From assembly GCF_016117655.1 (NCBI RefSeq), contig NZ_CP064936.1, positions 2,480,001 to 2,544,000 of the forward strand: DNA of 64,000 bases, given 5' to 3'. The translations under genes were made by a program, and so were the position numbers. Origin of the DNA: Treponema peruense (GTDB lineage Bacteria; Spirochaetota; Spirochaetia; Treponematales; Treponemataceae). Under the pieces are notes generated by a model. It was not told where the DNA came from. It worked only from the letters and a program-made list of their open reading frames with translations, and did not search any database. Position 1 is the first letter of the stretch. Each line of letters starts with the position of its first letter. Below are positions 63,745 to 64,000 of this stretch, one piece after another.

Positions 63745-63830
63745 CCCACTTCCACTTATGTAGTGGTGTGATAGTATATCATATTTTTCCAAACTTAATC
63801 TAGTCCTAAATCGCGAATTCTCCGTTTTTT

Positions 63831-64000
63831 TTAGAGATTACGTGACTTTAACCCCTTCTTAGTCAAACCATCATGGTGATGCATCTTAAGAAGAGCCTCT
63901 ACCTGTGCCATGGTATCAATGTCAACACCTACCAGAATCAACAGTGAAGTACCTCCCATCAACATAGAAATTGACGGCGGAAACTTAAAGATGATCTGAA
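63831..64000 (-). CDS. secY: Protein translocase subunit SecY (5' end beyond window)
   Basis: Only the C-terminal 56 codons are visible, ending at TAA (63831). They read as a final membrane helix ([20 protein letters not shown]) then [20 protein letters not shown], which is the SecY tail pattern. Followed by the alpha operon, as in other bacteria. Confidence 0.88.
   Translation of the reverse strand, partial: QIIFKFPPSISMLMGGTSLLILVGVDIDTMAQVEALLKMHHHDGLTKKGLKSRNL

Noticed and set aside
1-64000. tRNA or rRNA genes
   Set aside because: No cloverleaf or rRNA-like stretch was noticed on either strand by reading.

Overview
The window looks like chromosome from a spirochete of the genus Treponema, probably a host-associated or gut species. 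The evidence is a BMP-type purine nucleoside lipoprotein transporter beside xpt, relaxed spirochete lipoboxes, a treponemal-style chemoreceptor with cheR and cheB, a FliL-like protein, a DUF5312-type spirochete protein, and a spirochete-like ribosomal alpha operon (rpmJ-rpsM-rpsK-rpsD-rpoA-rplQ) downstream of secY. Base composition is moderate in the core genes and clearly more AT-rich between about 7.1 and 26.9 kb. No rRNA, tRNA or CRISPR array is visible.

Layout. 0-5.2 kb (minus strand): xpt, a BMP lipoprotein and its ABC transporter (purine uptake and salvage). 5.4-7.1 kb: a small ORF and an NhaC antiporter. 7.1-26.9 kb: an accessory island rich in defence and mobile genes, most of them broken. 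26.9-34.6 kb: a DMT transporter and convergent gltD and gltB, each with the same promoter form and a terminator hairpin in its leader. 34.7-54.7 kb (mostly plus strand): uppP, a chemoreceptor, a DUF5312-like protein, a thioesterase, hflX, a FliL-like protein, an ECF sigma/anti-sigma pair, rlmE, an M23 peptidase, cheR-cheB, a prenyl synthase, TPR and RseC-like proteins, pyrG and lptC-lptA-lptB. 54.8-60.3 kb (minus): a branched-chain amino-acid (Liv) ABC operon with a CBS-ACT protein. 60.4-64 kb (minus): the alpha operon and the end of secY.

The island is the most unusual part. A DUF4417-like gene heads a small operon (toxin-like protein, small hypothetical protein, RNA 2'-phosphotransferase KptA) and is split by an IS3-family element with a 3-bp target duplication. 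Removing the element restores the frame exactly. Next come a HU-Ig-like DNA-binding gene with two large palindromes upstream, a three-gene ABC-3C-type conflict operon, and a type ISP-like restriction-modification enzyme followed by a phospholipase-D-like gene. Three nearly identical 1390-bp IS256-family elements, each with a perfect 9-bp target duplication, interrupt the ABC-3C ATPase, the ISP enzyme (between nuclease and helicase) and a remnant serine recombinase. In each case the host reading frame can be rebuilt exactly. Pieces of a macrodomain-type sirtuin and of two other restriction enzymes lie between them. The island therefore reads as recently silenced defence systems whose intact ancestors can be reconstructed from the sequence.

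Outside the island the most striking single observation is that the CTP synthase lacks its glutaminase nucleophile: the expected Cys is Asp383. Three genes (xpt, hflX, prenyl synthase) have promoters whose predicted start of transcription falls on the start codon, which suggests leaderless mRNAs. All functional calls rest on recognised motifs and context; no database search was possible.
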